Shown here: one piece after another, positions 38,894-51,900 of the stretch | Numbering within the stretch: position 1 is the first letter of the stretch | How the letters are laid out: each line of letters begins with the position of its first letter | DNA from: Rhodeus uyekii | Lineage: Eukaryota > Chordata > Actinopteri > Cypriniformes > Acheilognathidae | NCBI GenBank assembly: GCA_037043235.1 | Contig: JAWRVZ010000086.1 | Span: 2,634,001-2,698,000, forward strand | Direction of reading: 5' to 3' | DNA: 64,000 bases | The notes under the pieces: model-generated | Told to the model about the DNA's origin: nothing | The model's database searches: none | Seen by the model: the letters and a program-made list of their open reading frames with translations, nothing else | Program-made: the position numbers and the translations under genes

Positions 38894-39640
38894 CAAATTT
38901 TATTTATATAGCACATTATCAATCCAGTTCAAAGTGCTTTATAGACAAGAAAGATACAATAGTACAAAAATAGACCCATTAAAATATAAGAATAAAGTTT
39001 ATTGAGATTAAAATTGAAAATACATTTTAAAAAGTAGTGTCAGGGACAGGTGCATGTCAGTAGGAAATATCAGATTAAATTTCCAAACATTATTTTTTTC
39101 ATTAATTGTAATAATACAATGAAATGTTTGAATACACAAGGAGTCCCAAAGCTCCATATGGGAGATCTGATCTCACCATCATTGAGTTTGTTTGTGAAAA
39201 CATGAAGAAACAGAACAAACTGAGACGGACTAAATCCAGAAGAACTGCCACAGTGACGTCAAGATGCTACAGTACTCTGAAAAGTGTTTATTAACTAAGA
39301 GTTTTTCAGGGAGCTTTGCAGTCAGGTTTATTTAAGCATTTTGGAGTGACTGTTGCTGTTCTTCTGGATTTAGTCTGTCAGATTGTTCTGTAATCTTTGG
39401 AACTTTTTTTTTCCTACTTTGTGGAATAATTAAAAGTGGAGAATAAGAGTCTTCTTGGTTCATTTACTGAAAGCATTTTTGAAAGATAGTTTGGAGAAAA
39501 TCCACGCAATGCCTCATTAACTAATAAAAGATTTGTTTTTAATCAATATGAACAGATAACCAGTGTAATGGCTTTAATATAGGTGTAATGTGATCTCTCT
39601 TTTTGGTCAATACTTAAGCAGCAGTAGGTCTATTTTAGAT
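38894..39640. repeat. Dispersed repeat with internal inverted repeat
   Basis: Opens AAATTTTATTTATATAGCAC and CAGTTCAAAGTGCTTTATAG, a common fish non-LTR-type tail in inverse orientation. Around 39211-39290 and 39310-39400 the sequence folds back (GACTAAATCCAGAAGAAC / GTTCTTCTGGATTTAGTC). Later GTGTAATGGCTTTAATATAG is also a frequent fish repeat segment. Family not assigned. Confidence 0.5.
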
Positions 39641-40326
39641 TTTGATTATAGTTGATTAATAAATGCACACATTTTACTGTGTTGCTCAGAGAGAGAAATT
39701 GTCATATAAAGACTGTAGGTCTGTCACAGTCTCGTTTTCCTCCGTTTTAAATTAAAACTAATTGATGAAAAACATTAACTAACAAGCTTTGCTACTGAAA
39801 ATTATATATGATAAATGATTAAAAACTATATAGCTGCCAGCAGCAATTAATAAGGTTGAAGTGTTTTAAGACATTTATGTCATCTGTGCTTTAGGGTCTA
39901 GAATAGATGGCCACTTTGTATTATCGGTACACCATATTCAGGCTTCTCAATCATAATGTGGTACAATTGTGATGCCTAACTGATACTCAAGGAAAATTTA
40001 AGTGATAAACTTTGACAAAATGTGATTGTAAATGTTATAATAGTCCTTTTAATAATATCTCAAATTGAATGCAAAAGCAAACCTGTGAAAATAACTATTT
40101 TAGTGAGTAAAATGCCAAAATTACTATTATAACCCGTAGTTAGCAGTGGACCGCTCACTTTAGTGAAAGTGGCAATGCCTACTTTGAACGTCACGGATCT
40201 AAATTCTTTTGTGAGGATCTCTAGATGATGCATGTCTATAAGTTTGAAAAAGCAGATTCATGCTTGAACCCCTAATTACATAAACTAACAATATGGCACA
40301 GAAACCGGTTGTAGACAATAAATGTA

Positions 40327-40332
40327 TTTATT
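40327..40332 (-). terminator. Possible poly(A) signal for the MAP3K gene
   Basis: AATAAA on the minus strand, 2.6 kb downstream of the MAP3K stop. Other AATAAA copies lie nearer the stop (around 42028-42045), so the true 3' end is undetermined. Confidence 0.25.
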
Positions 40333-42925
40333 CAAATGTACAAAATCACTGATAAATGTTTCCAGGCTTTTTCATCAAGGCAGCACAGAATTCTCCGTTC
40401 TTAGCCCCTCAAAAACCAGTGCGGTCTGGTTCACTCTCAGCTGAGGTCATCTGAAACCCATCTGAGACTTCTCCACAATCATAATATACTGTGACTAAGG
40501 TATTTTGAATATAATGAAACATTATGACAGCTCGGTACAGCATCTATTTACAATACAATCATCTTCAGCATCAAAGTGTCTTTGAGAGCATCACTGTGAG
40601 ATACCGAAACCATCTGAAGGACATCAGAAAACACATTCCACTGTTTAACATTTTTAAAATGACCGACCTCTCAGAAGAAGGGCATCAGAGAAGGCACTAT
40701 TTCAACATGAATTGCTGCTGGTGCATTTCTTGAGTTCAAAACAAAAACAGCAATCAAAGAACATTTACATTTGGACAAAATAAAAATAATATGCCATTTA
40801 AAACAATGTACATTTCATATTTTTGTTACACTCTATCCATATTCATGATATAATGATGACAACAAAAACGTTTGCATGTTTGAGTCGCCAGCTTTGCACC
40901 ATTACAGGACAGCGACTGTTTCCGCAATACTGAACAGTTCCAAAGTGTCCAAATTCATAACTCAAGCATATCACTTGCTCTTTGGTTGTGTTTGACTGAG
41001 CGAACAGTACAAGAATGCTAAAATCACCAACTGTAGTAGTCTTCTCTAATATATTGCTTTGACACTTTAGGGTAATTTTTATAATAATATGGTAATACAA
41101 AATGTTTGGTATTGCCATTCCAAACATGAGTTTAAAAAAAAGTATAAAAATATTAATTGAATCTCAGCTGATTATCCTATGTGCTCTATGCATGAGTCCA
41201 AGAGTGCAATGGGAATGTATTTACAGTGATTAACTCTGGGTAAAGAGTGCTTGAAGTAAAACTTTACATAATAATAATAAAAAAGATGCGTTTATACAGT
41301 CTTTATTAGCTGAAAAGACATTTCTCTGTCTCATACTGTACCACTTTGGTGGTTGCATACGTCTTACTCTGTGTCATTCTCATTTGGTTAGATTCTAACC
41401 ATCAAACACGATAATCTTAACAAAAACTTACTCAAACGAGTATTGTACAGTACATCTATCATTACATTTGCTCCATGAGGTCTTTTCTATGTTCTTTCAG
41501 TGACACTCAGGATTGGACCCACGGATACATGAGCCATAATCAGAATCAACTCTCTTTTATGAATGAATTCTGCGACACTAAACACCACGTTTAACTCTCG
41601 CCACCTTAAAATGACACTATGACACTGTTTTTTTTTGCCAAATTCAGGCCCTATGTGATTGTTCAGCAACACCTGTAGTAACACATCAGAGCACTTGGGC
41701 TGGTTTCAAGTGCATCGGGATCCGATAAAGTCAACCGGCAGTATTGCATATAAACTATGCTATTGTAATAATTTCTTTATGTATTTTTTTTACCTTTTAC
41801 CAGTTACACATTGTGTGTTCGCACTTGCAAAGCTGCTTCAATCCCTAGAAACAGGCTCTGTCCCAAATGGCACCGGGGAAAATGAATAAAGAAATAATTT
41901 TTTAAAAATAAAAGTACATTCTATTACTACTATTATGATCATTACTTTTTTTTTTTTGGAAATATAAATCAGAAATATTATTAAGGTTTTGAAGAGTCAT
42001 TTTGAAACCGTACTATTTTGTTGTAATATTTTATTTATTTATTATAATTATTATTATTAATCAAATATGCCAAACCACTACTCTCTTTTTTTTAAGAATT
42101 GAATTACTTAAATTTTCTTCATTAGGATATTAAGGCAGTTATATTTAATGAATTAAAACTTATTTTTAAATAAATGAATGGCTCTCACCGCCCTTTAAAG
42201 TATTGATGCTTTGTCTCAAGGGATGTTGGGTAATAGTGTGTAGTGAACTGTGATGACGCATTTCCAGTTAATAATATCAGCACTGCAAATCTTGTAACGT
42301 TTTTCATATTTTAATTAAAAACCTGCATACTTTGTCTTATATTACCTTGGCAGTAAATGATAAAACATGTTATGAATTAACCCAGCTGTGAGGGTGTGTC
42401 TGACGCAATGGCAATCTTGACATCATTCTCTCGTCTGACCAACAAAATCAATCTCGAGATATTTTTTCCATCCTTTGTAAAGTCATGGAAAAACCATCTT
42501 TTTTCCTTTGCTTTTAGAGGAAATTGAAAAACAAACACTATTTTTACTCTCATCCCCTGTTCACCACTAAAGAAGTTTACTCAACCGTCTATCTGATGAC
42601 TTCTGCTTCTGAAAACCCTGGAAGTATGAAAGGGATCCCTTCAGCAAAAGGTCGCAAGTGTGTCATTTGGGACAGAGCTTGGCATGATTCTGATTAACAA
42701 CATAGGAAGTGCTATTCGTTTTTTCAGTCTGTTTACCTCTTAACATGATACTTTTCGAGCTGCACTGAGGAGATCTGAAATACACATCCCCTCTTTATGG
42801 TCAAGTTTGTTCTTAGATGGCTGGTTGGTGGGTTTCTCCGGACCCAGGAAGGCAGAGTGGTGATTGTTCGCGGACAATGTTGTAGTTTTCCCTGGAGATT
42901 CCAGAGAGATCCCAGATCTGTAGGA

Positions 42926-45900
42926 TCAAAAGCTGCCCTGGACAAATGGGTGACTGAGAAGCCCCTCGGCAGTGGGCCGACACTTCTCTTCCACAAAGAT
43001 CTGCCGCAGGAAGTCCCTGCATGCGTCAGACACACTCTCAGGTAGGTTTGGCTTGGTTGGCTGGGTTGCGATCTTGAAAATGGCTGCCATTGCTTCATAT
43101 TCAGCCCATGGGGGTTTCTGAGTTAGCATCTCTACGACTGTGCAAGCAACACTCCTGAGGAGAGAGAGATAGAGAGAGAGAGAGACATAAGGGACTGTTA
43201 GCAAATAATAGCTATGTATCCATCCATGTATTTTTATATACATTTTAGGATCTCGCATTAAAAAATGATGGATGGAAACAACAATATGCGGATTCAAATG
43301 TTAAGTATAAATTTGCCTCAGCATATGTAATTAGGTAACTGGACATGTGATAACATGCTTTGAGATGCAAGACACCAGCACAAGACTTCAATCCCAAAGC
43401 GACGATAGGAGACGCAAATTCTGTGGTTGATCTACTGACAACGCACAAATTAAAGAACACAGACGCAGCCACGTCAAGTGCAAAATGGGTTACGACATGC
43501 ATTTTTCTGCGTTCAATAATAGTGCAAATTACCAGTAAATTGACTTCCGCAAACCTTAGTCAATCACGTTGTGTGATTCATTTAAATTCTCTCTTCCCAT
43601 AAATGTTGTGTCTGAAAGGTAAGCGCCTACAAATGCATATGCAATAAAGTCAGCCACAAAAAGAACTGTCCACACCTTTTCATCACTAATTTTTCACTGC
43701 GTGCCTTTAATATATTGTGACAGTACTTTTTAAATGCCAAAAGAAGGTTTGTACAAGCTGTTATATAAAACTGGTCCTTCTTTTGTATAAAAAATAAATA
43801 AATAAAAAGAGTCACAGGCTCAGGCTTTCCTGATTGTATTAACTTTCATTACTGATGCTTAATTTTGACGAAGTTAAGGTTCTGTTCTTTTGAACGTATG
43901 GGATGGAAACAGTGTTTTATTCACAAATGTTTTATATAGTCCATAAATGACACCATATAAGTGCATCAGATCTCACCAAATATCTGCTTTGCGTCCGTAT
44001 CCCTCTCCATTAATGACTTCCGGGCTCATCCAGTAGGGGGTGCCGGTGACTGATTTGATTCCCGTCCCGGACATGCAGATAGTCTGAATGCGTTTGCTAG
44101 CCCCAAAATCTCCCAACTTCACATTTCCAGTGGAGTCCCTCAGAATGTTTGCGCCTGTGAGGAAACGCATATAGACTGAGTGACACCGGCTGAGATGTTT
44201 GTATGACCAAAGATGACAATTGCAAAAAATTATAAGCTGCTGATGGCATTTGAAGTTTGAGACACAGGATTTCTTCCCACGCTTCTAGTTGGAGTGATTT
44301 TCTGTTGCTTTAGCTGTGTCGCCTGTGAGATTTGTGCTTATTTGAGTAGTGACTAATTCCTGCCAGCCACAAGATTTCCACACCCTGGAAGTCTCAGTGT
44401 ATTGTGAACAGAAAATTAGGAAAGAATATGAGAGGAAAGACAGAGACTCCTTTGCGGACCACACTTCTTGTGAATATTTTCAATAGAGGGTCAGTTTGTT
44501 ATGGGAATGTATTGGTCACATACAAAAAGTGTCTTAAGGGCCAGTCACACAGTGAAAACGCATGAATCACGCACAGATTTTAGTTTCTTCGCGGAGCGTG
44601 CGTCGTATGCGTAATTCGTCGGTGGAATGAACGTGGACCGTCAGTGATTGTAAGTGGATGTGCGTCGAAGGCGGTTTGTGCGTAATTTTGAGTTTTGAAC
44701 GGATAAAATTTTTTCCGTCGGTGTACGTTATTCATGAGTCGCCGTGTGTAGTTTATGCGTCGAGTATGCGTGACTATGCGCGGGACACGCGTCGGCCGTC
44801 AGTGCTTATACGTCGGAATTGGTTCGAAATCGCGCACGTTCACGTCCGTATCACATTCATTCCACTGACATTGTGGATTCTGAAACATGGAACGTGCTTG
44901 TACGTGGAACGTTCGCAAAGCGTGCGTTTGGACACGCTCCATCAGTGATTCATGCGTCGAATGTTCGTGGAATACTTTGGTCAATTTCTCTACGCACAAG
45001 CACACACAAACTCAATCTGTGCGTCATTTGTGAGTGATTCGTGCGTGATCGGCTGTGTGACTGGCCCTTTAAAAGTATTTAGAATGTCTGAATGTAGCTG
45101 TATTAGATGCATTACTTGAACGTTTCTGAAACATTTTTACAATTACAGTGGAGTTCACTTATCTCGACTCACAGTTAACTCGCCAATCCTATTATGTCAA
45201 CGTTTTTGAAGTGGAACCGCCAAACTCCCTATTTGTCTTAGCATTTTCTTTTCGGTTATGTCGATTTCTTAATGTCGCCGAACCCTAATATCTCGAGCAC
45301 AAAAGAGGTTATCTCGTGACTAATGAGCGTACCTAGTTCACTGCGCATGCGCTGAGTTTGCGTTGCATGTCGCTCTGTCAGCTTCTCTCTCAGCGTCGCG
45401 CAGCACTCTCTGAAGTGAAGGCACATATCGTTCTTACGCGCTGAGCAGAGCGCACATCAGAACAAAAGCATGAGTGTGTGTGTTGATCTAAGCCTCATAC
45501 TTTGTTCTGACGCACACTCGCCTCAGCGCCGCAATCTAGTCCAGCGTGATGACCTCACGAATATGTTATGACTGTTTACGCTGTGAGTGAATTTGTGTTT
45601 GCAATGTTGGAGAATATAATTAAAGGTTTGTATCGAGAATCTAAAGTGTTTTTTATTGTATACTGGTAAATCTCTGTTGTTAATTGGTGCACATATGCCT
45701 TTTGTTGTTAGCAAACATATACAGTGCATGTACATTTTTATAGCCTGCCGATCGCTTCATCAAACGAATCGCCATATTGGCTGTTGGTTATCTCGATAAA
45801 CTGTATTCTCGATGCTTTTTGCAACCCCCGAGGCCGTCGACATAAGCGTATTCCACTGTACTTAATTACCAATTATGAGCACGTTCCATGAATGTTTCAG

Positions 45901-48900
45901 AATTTTGATAGTTTTTACATAAAACTAAAAACGAATTACTGTATGCTACCTTTCAACATACAGTGAAAACCTATAAAGGTTTTAACATTTGTAATCATGT
46001 TTGTTTATCTAGTAAAAACTATATCATATAATTTACAGTGAAAAACAGTAAAAGGACATTCAAAGAAGTCCCTGCGTAATCATACATGATTAATATAAAC
46101 CGTTTTGTGTTTTAAAAGTATATTAGGGTGCTTTGTGTTAGTTTTGCTCAAGTGGCTTTCTATTTTACCACCTTTATTATAGTGGATATCAGTTAATTTT
46201 AAGGTAATCAGTAAGTTGATATTTTAGTATTACTTGATCTATACGGTCATATGTTGTAAAACATACAGGCATCAAATTTACCTGATACATTGTCACTGTT
46301 TTATTTGTTGTTGTTGTTGTTTTTTTTACAGTGATTTGTATGGTAACCACATTGGCTAATCATGTTTCATTTTAAATTTAACAAAATAATTTTTAACAGT
46401 GATTAACTTTTTATGAAATGTTCTGCTTAAAAAGTGTTTGTGCCACATTTCTTTAAAGTAATAAATGCCACTTTTTTGTGCTATTTTTATTTATTTTATA
46501 TAGTGCAATGACATTCATCTTTAACCTTTAAATGTTTTTGGGACCACTAGTGCTTACCTTAATAAACTGAGGGATTAAAGAGTGTCCATGTCTAGTCGAA
46601 GCAATGCTGACACTGTCTGGTAAGTACATCTGATTTAGAGGACGAGTTTGATATTGATGCTTAAAAGAAATTCCTAATAGACAGGTTGTTAATTCTGGTC
46701 AGGGTTTAGCCCTAAAGTCTGAAGGAATGCAAAACCTGCCCCTCTTGCTATTTTTGGCAATACCTAAAGGAAGTAAGTCCACAAATCTGAGCCAAACCAA
46801 AGTTATTCTACTCAATAACAAGAGATGCATTTCAGGTGGTGCAGTGCAAGTGACACTATCCTTTAGATTTACATTACAAGGCAACAGCCTACTGTTCATA
46901 ACCGAAGGCCATTTATTTACCTTTGATGTCTCTGTGTACGATCATGTTGCTGTGCAAATAGTGGACTCCCTGTAGGATCTGCCGGGTGTATCTGCGGGTG
47001 ACTTTTTCAGTCAGTGCTCCATACGCCTTCAGTTGGTCTTTAATAGAGCCCTAGACACACACGGACACAGATTTATCATACTGTGCAACAGAGTGCTATT
47101 AAACAAGAGCAACGAATCGCTTGAATTCAGATACCATTTTCTGCATATAAAGTGTATATATGCGTTTTATTCTTTGTATTTTTATTAGGAAACTTGAAAA
47201 AAGCTGTCAGCATATACTTTGACAGGAAACATTATAAACAGGATTAAAACTTGTTAACCAAAGGATACAGTACAATGGAAAATGGTTTGACCCATTCCAG
47301 ATTTCCTGATTGCAAATGTTTGCTGTATTATTTTTGTTCAAGGTGTATGCATGGATTTAAAAATGTATTAAGTAACTTATATTTTGTGTTTATTTTATAT
47401 AAACTATGGTGCTTTTTACCCAAGTGGATGATTAAAAAGATAATAATAATAATAATAATAATAATAAAAGTATAAACACACATTTTGAAGTAAAAATGTG
47501 TGTTTATACTTTATTATTATTATCATTTATACACACACACCATTTATTATTAATTAATTAAATATAGTTTTACATACAGTAACATTTTTGCATTAAGTTT
47601 CCATTTCTTAACATCTGCCAAATGCATAAAACAAACATAAAGTGCATTAATTAACATGAAAATAAAAACGGAAAATAATTCTAAAGCACTCAAACATTTT
47701 GGGGTAATGTAAATTTACACATATAGGAAGGCATTATTCAAATCAATATGTTTATCTATTAATCTATTAATTTATTTATTAAAAATTAAATATTCATTTA
47801 AATATTTTATTAATATTCACAAAGATTAATAAACTGTAACAAATGTACTGCTTACTGTTAGATAATGCATTATGCATATCATTTAATATCATTTAACATA
47901 CATAATAGTACTATTATGTGTAAAATATTGGAATTAAAAAATAAACAAATTTGAATTTTACACAGTAGATATGAATGCTGACTTTGTTCATTTCATGTTT
48001 TATATTTAATGCATACTATACGTAATAGTTATACAGTAGAAATAACATTGAAGGAGGGAATCAGGCAGAGAGGACATACTATATATAAGTCATATTTGCT
48101 GAAATCCAGTGTGTTTTCAAGGAAGTCACACTCAGATGTGTTTACAAAACTGGAGCTGGAAGTGTATAGTTTGTCCGAACTCTATGGAAAAACAGATCAT
48201 AGTGCCAAACGTTCCTCACATGAGTCTATGTTTCTTTGAAACCCTGGCCCAAACAAAGTTCATATTTCCTCAGCTTTCCTGTTTACATCCCTCGCCAAAG
48301 AAACAATGTCTCCTCAAGGACGACATCGTGAAACACCTGTGACGCAAACTACAATGCCTTCCTAGCAATAATACATTTGCACAGTATTAAGAAGTACCAC
48401 AATGTCCTTTTCAATTTATTAAAATGAAGCAAAGTGTACTGCCCACGCAATCCCACCGTAAAATACTACAAGGTCTAGCGATCTTCTGATCCCTCATTAT
48501 GCAATACAATTCTCACCTCATGTAACCCTACTCCACATCCTATTCATTCAAACTCTTTCTTTCTCTCTCCTGTTCCCTTCACCTCTGCTCTTATCAGGAG
48601 GCAGCAGTGCTGTGCAGAGGCTTGTGGCTTTGGCTGTGAGCAGCATTGCATCTGTCTGCCAGAGACCTTGGTGAAACAGTCCCCTTTACCAGACAATATG
48701 TGACTAAGACACTCAGTCTGCGCATATTAAAATCGAGCTGACAGATGGGACAGACCATGTCTGATGCTCATTAAAACACCCATTTACAGAGAAAATAAAC
48801 TCGTAAAGCGGTGCGGTTGTGCTGACAAAGAACACTCTGGATATGTTAGCGAGCCAGTGACATTTTGGAGTGGGTTTATCATTATTTGGAAAACGCAGAT

Positions 48901-51900
48901 TCATCGGGAGTTTAACAATGTCATTTCGAAACACAAAAAAAGGAACTGAGAATGTGCCCACTAATAGTTTTTTTTGCACACGCTATTTGTTTTGTTTCTT
49001 TCTTTAGAAAGAAAAGTATGAATGCTTTTTTCTTTAGAAAGAAAAGTATGAATGTTATAGAAAGAAAATAGGAATGGCATCGATATGAGTTTCCTTATTT
49101 AATTCACAAGGTTTCGATTGGTTTAGATTTTTTATCGGATTCAACTCAGATTCATTTTGTCCATTTTGCTCGTCTTTAAATTTGTCATACTATACAGTGG
49201 AGTTCACTTATCTCGAGTCACGGTTAACTCGCTAATACTATTATGTCGACGATTTTGAAGTGGAACGGCCAAACTCCCTATTTGTTTCAGTATTTTCTTG
49301 TGGGTTATGTCGATTCCTTAATGTCGGTGTGATAAAAAAAAAAATGTCACGAAATGTCAGAAAGAAAAAAACTTGAGATGTCGACAATGCAGTGTTTCAG
49401 TGGTTCACAAATACACGAGCAACAAACCTTCCCGTCAATGGTCCCTTGCTGATGGAGAAGGCGGACATTCTTGCTGCAAAGCTTGGACACCCGGACTTTA
49501 AAGCAAATCTGGGGTGGCTGAATCGTTTCAAAAAGAGGCACAACGTTGTCTTCAAAGTGATTTGTGGAAAGAGCGCTGCGGTTAAACAGGAGCAAGTGGA
49601 TTCGTGGCTTAAGACTCAAATGCGCATAGTCTTGGATACCTATGAGCCGATCGCTTCATCAAACAGATCGCGGCAACACTGTTTGGTAAAAAGACACCAA
49701 AAACACGAGCATCTACATTCTCATTTAATCTAATTTTTCTCATTTACATCTTGTACATCAATACATTTTCATTTTTCTTTCTTGAGGGTTGTTGTCTTTG
49801 GGCTCTGACAGCTGACAGCTCGCTGCGCTTCCACTATCACTCTGACAGCTGCGCTGATAGGCTGTCTGACCTGTCAATCATGCAAGAAAACGTGATTGGC
49901 TGTGCTGCCATGAGGGTGGGCTTGTCTCTTAAAGGGAGGAGAGAGGGAGAGACTGCTTTTTCTTTTTGTTCTGATTCTGACTTGTGTTTGTTTTCTTATT
50001 GTGTGAATTTCGCGCACAAGCACCGTGTACGGATTATCTGCATCTGAGGGTTATATGTGGGGAAATCTGTAATATATTATATGGGTTGTATGTTAATATA
50101 TGCAATATCTCGCAAAATGGTTATCTCAATGCTTATTCCCGACCCCTGACGCCGTCGGCATAATCGAACTCCACTGTAGTCTGATTCACTAATACGAACC
50201 GGTTCAAGAGACAACTGAAAACTCATCTCTTCCGTGAGTGCCTAACATAACACAGACACGCAGACACACACTTCTTTCCTTGCTTTCACTTTCCTTTTGT
50301 CCCTCCATTCTCCAGGCTTATACTACTCCAAGAAATGTTCAAAACTTTGTATTGTGATCACTTCAAATGTGATCACTTCAAACTTTGTATTGTGTCATCT
50401 TCAAAATGAATCACTTTCTGTATTCCTCAAGTTGTAAGTCGCATTGGATAAAAGCTTCTGCTAAATGAATAAATGTAAATATGAGTGATTTGTTGGTGAA
50501 TCAAGCTGCCCTTTTTGTGCTGTATATTTTGATTCACTAAAAGGAACTGGTTCATAGGAATCATTTGTTTGAGAATCAAGAACCACTAATCTTTCTTTAT
50601 GTTTTGATTCACTAAATACACTGTTTTTTGCTACATTTTTGCTGATACACTAAATGAAGAGTAATTAATTATAATTTATCATATCATAAAAGTAATTTAT
50701 TAATGAACTGGAACGTTTTGATTCACTAAAAGGAACCAGAGTTATTTGTGAATTAAATCACACTAGATAATGCTTTTAATTATCATTAAAATGACTTTTC
50801 TCAGTTGTTCATAAATAGGGCTACAATAAAGCTATTTTCAATAGAAAGACATTCCTTGCCATTATTTTATGGTACACTTTCTTTTCATGTCCATGGGTGG
50901 AAACAGTGGATATTAACAGCACCAAACAAACAGTGCTACATTTTACATAGAAACAGAGTATTAGTGCTAAAAAAAAACTGGTTAAACTGGATTGTCTATT
51001 GTCAGTGAATAAGATGCATGTTATTGCACTGAAATCTTTCATTTGGTGAATTTATCCAAAGACCTACTTGTTTTCTCCTTCGTACCATGGTGTGCATGAA
51101 AAACAAATATGAATATAACAAACTGAGTGTGCAAGTCATATGCTCTTTGTGGCTAATACACACCCCAGGCATGAATTCCACAAAGATGGACAGTTTCCTC
51201 TGCACCGGATCGCGCAAGCAGCCGTAGTACTGCACTATACGCTCGTGACGCAGGTTCTTCAAGAGCTGAATCTCACACTCTAGTGCATTCACTTCCTGCG
51301 AGCAAGACAAAGAGAAAATTTAGAATGTCTCTTCAGTGCATAAATACCGCCACCATCTGAGTCCACTTCTTACTGACCTTGCTGGTCTCGTGACAGTCAG
51401 GGTCAAAGGGCACCTGCTTGGCAGCCAGCTCGCGTCCCGTGTCGACATCGTAGCAGAGGTAGACCTCACCGAAAGCCCCCCGACCGAGCATTTTCCCCTG
51501 ACGCCAGTTTACCGGAGCCCTTGGGGCTGAGGGTTAGAAGAAACAAACCACGTTAACCTCAGCAGGGCGCCGCAGACTCCAACTCAAACCAGACTAAATC
51601 ACACACAGAGACTTGCTGACGACACCGAGTCAAACCGCAACTGTATTTACAACTGGATGCTATTCGGCTTTATTCGCAACCGTTTCCCTCTCAGGCAATA
51701 AACTAAGATTTAAATGAACACAGAGACAGACAGTAAGCTATTGGCAGTCGCTGCAAGTTACTCAAAACTAAATATCACACACCTGAATATTAAGTCTTTA
51801 AATCAAGCCTGTGTCGAACTGAAGCAAATCCTTTGGAGTGTTTTTGAACGCATTAACAACATTGTTTTGTTTGAATCTCTTTTTATGGCTCTCTACACAT

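Larger units (their letters stand above)
38560..42925. other. cry-dash promoter and MAP3K 3' flank
   Basis: 4.4 kb holding the cry-dash 5' region (E-box at 38675), a dispersed repeat with an internal inverted repeat (38894-39640), and from about 40310 upward sequence that could be a long MAP3K 3' UTR. No protein-coding frame is convincing. Confidence 0.5.
44155..46920. other. MAP3K intron before exon 43977-44154
   Basis: Contains the second PIF/Harbinger MITE (44537-45068) and a Tigger element (45146-45858). 45860-46920 has short ACAGTAAAA-type runs and nothing else recognised. Confidence 0.6.
47051..51163. other. MAP3K intron before exon 46921-47050
   Basis: 4.1 kb with a long hairpin (47441-47524), a Tigger element with transposase coding (49195-50176), a LINE 3' end (50180-50484) and GATTCACTAAAAGGAACC-type repeats (50490-50760). 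47530-48960 shows nothing recognisable. Confidence 0.6.

Noticed and set aside
42797..43045. Plus-strand 82-codon frame
   Set aside because: Antisense shadow of the last MAP3K coding exon.
48990..49060. Short tandem duplication of CTTTAGAAAGAAAAGTATGA
   Set aside because: Ordinary small slippage duplication in AT-rich intronic sequence.
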